This document shows positions 57,376 through 64,000 of a DNA stretch of 64,000 bases, piece by piece (position 1 is the first letter of the stretch; each line of letters opens with the position of its first letter). The stretch lies in contig RHPI01003762.1 of NCBI GenBank assembly GCA_009103225.1, positions 60,612 to 124,611 on the forward strand, given 5' to 3'. Below the pieces are notes generated by a model. It was not told where the DNA came from. It did not search any database and saw nothing but the letters and a program-made list of their open reading frames with translations. The stretch is from Chlorokybus atmophyticus (taxonomy: Eukaryota > Streptophyta > Chlorokybophyceae > Chlorokybales > Chlorokybaceae). Both the position numbers and the translations under genes were made by a program.

Positions 57376-59785
57376 TCATCGCCTAAATCATCGCAAGTGT
57401 TCCGTTTTTGCAAGTGTAGGGATGGCATTTTGCATAGAGCCACTTTTGTCAACCACATCTACGTCATCATTTTCCTCTTCCTCTTGCTCTTGCTCTGCAT
57501 TAAACTCAATTTCCACAGCACCCGTTGATGTCTCTTCCTCGCTCTTGTCCTCCGTTTGCAACGTGATGGAGTGCAAAAGCTCATCAATTGTAATAGTGGC
57601 TGCAGCATGAGCACTAGCAACAATAGTGGGGTGCAGAAGTGCAGGCGCGCGCGGTGATAGTGCGGAAGAACTCGGACTTGGTGAGTCATGTGTGCCACAT
57701 TGAGCTCCATTGAATGTGCATATGCGTGCTCCGCATCTTCATCCTTTTCAACTTTCACCTTCTCCTGCAAGAGACAGTTGGTTTCATGCTGCCTTTCAAG
57801 CAAGTCTCATGGTATGCCAACCACAACAACACAGCAACTGACATGCTCTTCCATGGCATGCGGGGCCACTTGATGCGTGCGCGGGTTGCCAAAGCAGCCG
57901 CCCCAGCCGGCGCAAACACCTACGAGCTTTTAGCCATCATCCGCGCCTGCACGAGTGAGTGATTGTTGGTATGTGTTCTATTACACATGCGTGTGTGTGC
58001 ATGTGTGCGCGTGCGTATGCATACTATGCCCTCCTTGTCCATGTAGCGCTTAAGCGCCTGGCAGCGTGAGAGTCTCCATCAACTTCCGCACCTGTTGTTG
58101 TCGCATGCAACGCATGAAATGAAGGCTTTGCTTTCGTGTGTGTTTAAGGTGCGCAAGCGGTTGTGACGCACGCACGCACGTGCACATTTACATACTAAGT
58201 GCCACACAGAGAGCTTGTGGCACTGCGTGTCACACAGCACCAGGCAGCCTTCCACTACAACAACAACAACACTCACAGCTCCTTACCCTCCTGTTCCCTT
58301 TGGCTTTCGCTAGCAGCGCAGATACCATCTCCGCCAGCTGTCTCTACAGCGCGTACCACATGGCAAATATCTGTATGGTGAGTGACGCTCCTTGAAGTGC
58401 GAGCATAGTTGTCCGGACACGATTCTCATTGATGGGCACTTTAGAAGAAGAAAAGAGTAGAAGCAAAGCGGCGCAGAGGAACGTGTTGAAGTCACACGCC
58501 ATCGATTGAGAGGGTCTCCACGGCCTACGTCACGCGGTCGATGAACGGCAACGCGATGAGGTAACACCATTGGAAGGCTGTGAGTAACAATAGGAAGCCG
58601 AGCTGACTCCACCCTGTGCGTGGCTACGTGAAGGGTGAGTTATTGTTGTGGTGGTGAGTTGTGTCGTCAGTGCGCACCTTGTTGGGAGTTGCCGTAGGCG
58701 CCCTTGAGGACGCATTTCATGAGGCCAAGGGCGATGTAGAACGTGCGCGCGTAGTGGTACTCCACGCGAGTCTGGTTCGTCATCCTCACCTGCGCACAGA
58801 GACACAATCCCTATAACACAACGCATTGTGCACACGCAAACACTGGCGCACGCGCTCTTTTGTGTGAAAGCGTGCGCGTGCGTGCGTGCGTGCGTGTACT
58901 TGTCGTCGTCATCATGGATATTGTCACCCTTGCTGTCGATGTGCTGAACCGCATTCCACCCGTACGCGCGCGTGTGTTCTTGACCACCGCATATTCCTTC
59001 GGTGAGTGCAAACAAGTTTATGGTTGTGCCCACTCAGTTGGATATCATTCTGGACCTCACTTGGAGTCTTCCTGTTTTGGGACTAGCGTTGCATGTTGTG
59101 TCTCAACAACCGGCCCATTCGCACTGGCACCCTTCTCTTTGACGCAAACAGGCCCAATGAAGTCTAATCATCACATCAAACATCAGCAACAAGCGCACCA
59201 GCAACTCGTAGTGCAGAGTTTCTCTTCACATGTGCGTATGCGTGCGTGCATGCTCACTTGTGCATGTATAACAGCACCAAGTATACCTGCAAACAGTATC
59301 CCGTTTCGGTCCACAAACTTCTCATCCTCATTGTGATTACTCTTTTTGCCTCCTTCAACAACAGCCCAGTCGGCCTTGCATCTCTTTCTCACGAGCACGC
59401 GCATCACCCTCTCAAGGATTGAGGTGTTGCCTCCTTTATGGTCGTCATCGTCGTCCTCGTGTAGCACGAAGCGCGCGCGCGGTCCCCGTGAAGCACCTGA
59501 CGCCACACGAACACCGCAGTGAAGGCCAGGAAGGCCACCAGGTAGAGGATGAGGACAACCACACCCGCAACAGCACCGCCGACCGGACCACCTGCACAAC
59601 GACGTGTGGGTGGGTGGGTGGGTGCGGGTGGGTGTGACATGGTAGCGCTCACGGACCTCTGATGATGATCATCACGCACGCTTGCGTGACGCCCGTGAGG
59701 CCGAGCATGAGCAGGAAGAGCTTGGTTCGGGGGAAGAGCATGATGCGGGGGAGAGGCTTAGCCACCCATCTGGAGAGGGTATGAA
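57376..59785 (-). pseudogene. Pseudogene copy of a multipass membrane protein (inverted duplicate of the 61.3-64.0 kb exons)
   Basis: Exon by exon this mirrors the plus-strand gene to its right. 59664-59783 encodes WVAKPLPRIMLFPRTKLFLL, about 59285-59591 encodes VFVWRQVLHGDRAR and DEKFVDRNGILFAG, and about 59045-59150 encodes a DFIGPVC-like exon. About 58690-58790 encodes NQTRVEYHYARTFYIALGLM, about 58320-58615 encodes WSQLGFLLLLTAFQWCYLIA, and about 57605-58080 matches the last exons. It is disabled: TAG at 58525-58527 where the other copy has CAG, a 4-base insertion near 58500, TAG at 58344-58346 in place of TGG, and two extra bases in a GC run at 59469-59482. It also lacks 12 bases in the NQTRVEY exon. 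The acidic stretch at 57390-57570 has no counterpart inside the window, since the other copy continues past the right edge. The 5' exons present in the other copy are absent. Confidence 0.88.
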
Positions 59786-59860
59786 GAGTTGGGACGCAAA
59801 CCACTTGCGCACACACTCATCTCAGAGTGGACGCACTCCAAGTCACCCACTCACGCACGC

Positions 59861-59896
<36 letters not shown>

Positions 59897-59904
59897 CTCC
59901 CCAG

Positions 59905-62900
59905 ACACCACGCCCCCCAAGATCAGCATCACCTCCACCTTCTCTCGTCTCAAGTCCCCCGACCCCGACATCGGCTTCTTTCTCGCGTTCACCGAGCCCG
60001 TGATCGACTTCTCCCTGGCATCCATCAACCCCACCCTCCTCGGCAACGTGACGGGCTTTTATGCGGTGGATGCGAGTGGGTATGGCGTGCGCGTGATGGC
60101 GGAGAGGGAGGAGAGCGTGAGGGTGAGGGTGGCTGCGGATGTGTGCAGGGACCGAGCCGGGAATGGGAATGAGGCGTCGGAGGAGGTTACCATCACGACA
60201 TGCGAGAGAGAAATGCGTTGTTGTAGTGTTGAAGAGAGGTGCTGGTACTCGTCGACGCGTGTTGGTGTGATGTCGTGTTTCCCCTTCCCCTGCAGATGCT
60301 GTGTCGGCGGGGGCTTCTGCTGCCATATCAGCCGCGTTGACGACCGTCGCGGCTACGGTGCGAATGTGGATGCGTGCCGAAGTATAGGGTTAGTTACAAC
60401 ACGCACACATATGTGTCACGCTGATTCGTGTGCTTACGCAGGTGGGTGCGGCGGTTGCGGCTGCGGCCGCGGGTGTGGTGGCGGGCGGTGGTGGTGGCGG
60501 AGCAGGTGGGTTTGATGTGGCATTGACACAACAACGGTATGACAAGCATCATACGGATGCACACATTGTTGCAGCTTTTGATCAGTTATGATGGTCACGC
60601 AGCGAGCGGGGCGGCTGCGGGTGCTGGTGCGGGCGGTGGTGCAACGATGGTGAGCAGTAACCACATCACCTTTGTATAGTTAACACATCCACATGCACAA
60701 CAACAGATGCATATGTGATGCAACACGTGTCAGCGCTGCACTCATACGCAGGGTATGGCGGTCGTCGTCGTCTTCTAAGCGACATCCCTCTCTACGCCCT
60801 CCACACCACCGCGCCGTCCCCCTCCCCCTCCCCCTCCCCCCACCGCGCACACCTCCGCCTCCTCTTCCAGGGCTCTGGCGCCAACAAGTCTGACGACGAT
60901 GCCTCTGCGATCGCGGACAGCCACCTCACCCTCCTATCGGACGAGAGCAGGGAGCAGAAGACCGAGGCCGCGCTCACGTCCTTCCTGGGAGGGTGGAGGG
61001 GCTTGTGAAGGTCATGTTCCGGGCCGCGATGGTGTTTGGAGTGGTCGCTGTCGTGCACTGCTGCTTCCTGTCGTGGGCGTGGAACAGGTGGGGACGTGCG
61101 TGCGTGCGTGCGTGCGTGGATGTGTATGTGTGCACGGGTGCATCCATGCATGAGTGTGTGCGCATGCGTTTGGCGTGCGTGTGCATAAGACTGATTGCGC
61201 TGGGTCCAGTCTGAGGGAGACAAGTGTGTGTGTGTGTGTGCGTGTGTGTGTGTGTCAATACTTTGATGAGATTACACGTCTTTCTGCTCCTCCGCAGATG
61301 GGTGGCCAAGTCCCTTCCCGGCATCATGCTCTTCCCCCGAACCGAGCTCTTTCTACTCATGCTCGGCCTCATGGGCGTCACGCAAGCAAGCGTGATCATC
61401 ATCAGAGGTCCGAGGTCCGAGGGCACTACCATATCGTAGGCACACGCACGCGCACACACATGTTGTGCAGGTGGGACAGCCGGTGGTGCGATTGCGGGCG
61501 TGGTAGCCCTCGTCCTGTACCCTGTGGCCTTCCTGGCCTTGATTGCGCGGTGTTCGTGTGGCGTCAGGTGCTTCACGGCGACCGCGCGCTCTTCGTACTT
61601 GAGGAGGAGGACGACGATGACAACGACAGCAAGGGCAACACCTCCCTGCACGAGCGGGTCCTGCGCGCACTCAGGGGAGGCTGATTGGGCCGTTGTTGAG
61701 GGAGGAGGAAAGAAAAATAATAGCAACGATGATGAGAAGTTTGTCAATCGATACGGGATACTATTCGCAGGTACACTTGGTGCTGTTGTACACACAAGCA
61801 ATCACGTGCACGCGTGCGCATGAATGTACACTCAAACCTAAAGAGTCTCTACTACAACTTGATGCTGGTGTGCATTGTCGCTGATGGTTTCCTGATGTTT
61901 CCTTTATCAGACTTCATCGGGCCTGTTTGCATCGAAGAGAAGAGTGCTGTGAATGGGTTGGTTGAGACACAACAAGCACAAGTCCACCAACAGGAAGACT
62001 CCAAGTGAGAATGTCGACTCACTGAGTGCGCACAACAACGAGGTTGTTTTGACCTCATCTGATTGGGTGTGCAGCGGTCAAGAACAGGTGCACGCATACA
62101 GTTGAAATGTGTCTCAGCACACCGACAGCCAGCCAGCCAAACAACATCAAGGGTGACAGTATTAACGACGACGACGACGAGTACACGCACTCCCATCGCG
62201 CTATGCACCCTATAGACAGCAGCTCGGATCAAGACGAGTCAAAGTCAGACGAGGGGAAGCACACGAAAAAGCACGAGAGTGACTCATCAAGCACAGTTGT
62301 GGACATGCAAGATGCAATGTCTTTGAATGCCGATCCCACATCGTTCAGTTATGCCCCAAAGGCCACGCAAGCGGGAGGGTCGGCGTTCAAGCCTGCCCCG
62401 ATGCTGCCGCAAGCCAACATGGCGGCGGATAACATGATCACAGTCAGGACCAAAGACGGTGGCTACCAGGTGCGTGTGCATATGTGGACATGTGTCTGTG
62501 CGTGCGTCCTGATCGGTGCGTGTATGTTGTACGGTTGGCGGGTATCCTGATAGCGTGTGCGCGCGCGTGTTTGGGCTTGTATGCGCTGGTGCATGTGCGT
62601 GCATGCGTGTACGGGCAGGCACTCACTGACATGTAGAGACGCGCGGGCCCATGTGAGGTATGCGCGTACACAATTAGTTGTGTTACAAGAGTTGTGTCCG
62701 TGTGTGCAGGTGCAGATCAAGAACCAGACGCGTGTGGAGTACCACTATGCGCGCACGTTCTACATCGCGCTCGACCTCGTGAAACGCATCATCACGGGCG
62801 TCCTCATGGGCGCCTACGGCAACTCACAACAAGGTGCGCACCGACGATACAACTCACCACCACCACCACAACAACTTTTCAATCTTCTCATACACGCCCA

Positions 62901-64000
62901 GGTTGGAGTCAGCTCGGCTTTCTTTTGTCGTTCACGACATTCCAGTGGTGTTACCTCATCACTCTGAAGCCGTTCATCGACCGCGTGACGCAGGCCGTGG
63001 AGACTCTCTCCATGGCGTGCGACCTCGGCACGTTCCCATGCGCTGCTCTGCTTCTGCTCTCATCTTCCTCCAAAGTGGCAATTGATGAGAACCGCGTCGG
63101 GACAGCTATGCTCGCACTCCAGGGTGCCTCACTCACCATACAGATACTCGCCATGTGGTATGCACTGTGGAAACAGCTGGCGGAGATGGTACCCGCGCTT
63201 CTAGCCAAAGCAAGAGAGAACAGGAGGGTAAGGCGCAGTGGGGAGTGCCTGGTGATGTGTGTGTGTGTATGTGTGACATGCGCAGTGTCACACAGCCTCT
63301 GGGTGGCAATTTGCGTGGGTCGCGTATTGTGCGTGTGGGCGTCTCTTTGTGGGTTGCGTGGGCAATATGCATGGGTGCATGGGTGCGCACGCGCGCGCGC
63401 ACGTGTATGCAACTACACACAAAGGCAACAGCATTCTCACGAACGTGTCTCACACATTGCTTCACATGACAACAACAGGTGCGGACAGTGATGGACATCC
63501 TCGCACCGAGGGCGCTCAAGCGCTACATGGACAAGGAGCGCATAGTACGCTTGCACGGACCCACACGCATGTGCACACATGCACGTGCGCAGTACCACAT
63601 AGCAACAGCATCCATTCACTCGTGGAGGTGCAGATGATGGCTAAGTGCTCACAGGCATTCACGCCAGCTGGCAGGGCTGCTACTGCTGCTGCTATGCCAA
63701 ATCCACGCAGGGACCAAGTGGCCCCACATGCCACGAAGGAGCATGTCAGTTGCCATATGATAAATTGCATGTCATCAGATTTTTTTGAGAGGAGAGATGA
63801 AACTAACAGTCTCTTGCAGGTGGAGGCAACGAGTGAAGAGAAACATGAACAGCAACATGAAGTCCGGGAGCACGCCACCACCATGCTACTACCCACTCTA
63901 AGTGTATCACAAGACGTGTCGAGTCCGGTGGTTGCAGCCGCACCGTCACCGCGCGCGCCCGCGCAACTGCACCCCACCACCACTACTGTTGCTGGTGATA
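59905..64000 (+). CDS. Large multipass membrane protein with an Ig-like extracellular domain, partial; family unresolved
   Basis: Probable plasma-membrane or endomembrane protein; a TRP-like channel is one possibility, but I recognise no decisive motif. The first visible exon (from 59905) encodes an Ig-like fold: DTTPPKISIT, then IGFFLAFTEPVIDFSLASIN and VCRDRAGNGNEAS. Ala/Gly-rich exons follow (60297-60650), then LYALHTTA and RLLFQGSGANKSDDD. Membrane exons are VKVMFRAAMVFGVVAVVHCC, WVAKSLPGIMLFPRTELFLL (61298-61407) and GTAGGAIAGVVALVLYPVAF (61471-61770). Later exons, all phase-consistent, are 61911-62004, 62118-62469, 62710-62833, 62902-63227, 63479-63544, 63634-63744 and 63820 to the edge. 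Oddities: no start or signal peptide is found to the left, where the pseudogene lies; a frameshift near 60995; and two cancelling indels in exon 61471-61770. The gene may be 5'-truncated. Confidence 0.6.

Noticed and set aside
1-64000. tRNA or rRNA genes
   Set aside because: I looked for T-loop-like GGTTCRANYCC with a matching acceptor stem and saw none convincing. A covariance-model scan was not possible here.

Overview
The window is nuclear DNA of an intron-rich eukaryote, most likely from the green plant lineage (a streptophyte or green alga; I cannot place it further). The evidence is protein-based: a C2H2 factor with a QALGGH finger plus KLFG and LxLxL motifs, a BRCA1/BARD1 homologue with the plant-type RING–ePHD–BRCT–BRCT order, a two-BRCT protein resembling Arabidopsis At4g02110, a NUDT20/24-like Nudix protein, and a P5A-ATPase very close to plant forms. 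Introns are short to medium and full of alternating purine–pyrimidine (TG/CA/CG) sequence, while exons are ordinary coding sequence.

Layout (strand): CE4 polysaccharide deacetylase (-, runs off the left edge), VPS8 (+), P5/PDIA6-type protein disulfide isomerase (-), Nudix hydrolase (+), PIG-X (-), BRCA1/BARD1-like (+), P5A-ATPase (-), C2H2 zinc finger (+), tandem-BRCT protein (-), TRAPPC9/TRS120 (+), organellar-type small heat-shock protein (-), a pseudogene copy of a multipass membrane protein (-) and the related larger gene (+, runs off the right edge). The first eleven genes alternate strand without exception, so every gap is a divergent promoter region or a convergent 3' region. There is no operon logic, but several genes share cell biology: VPS8 (CORVET) and TRS120 (TRAPPII) act in membrane traffic; PDI, PIG-X and the P5A-ATPase act in the ER; the BRCA1-like and BRCT proteins suggest DNA-damage response.

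The long gene-poor stretch is 32.8–38.3 kb. It contains an AT-rich island (about 33.4–34.4 kb), an abrupt CG-dinucleotide-rich block, a GT microsatellite and no gene I can recognise. A second quiet stretch, 55.1–57.4 kb, carries clean hairpins.

The most unusual material is a series of inverted duplications: a roughly 350-bp palindrome inside a VPS8 intron, a decayed reversed copy of the last TRS120 exon upstream of TRS120, and a large head-to-head pair of membrane-protein copies at the right end. In that pair the minus copy is a pseudogene, and the plus copy carries two frameshifts that cancel each other over about 130 bases. Three small hairpins (in a VPS8 intron, at 55.88 kb and at 56.66 kb) are fully paired in a plus-strand RNA only if G·U pairs are allowed. 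Other points are a candidate 20-nt intron supported by reading-phase continuity over eight exons, a candidate GC–AG intron, and E2F-like sites plus a telo-box between PIG-X and the BRCA1-like gene.

Gene models were built by hand from splice sites, reading phase and remembered family patterns. Internal exon limits are given where they were checked.
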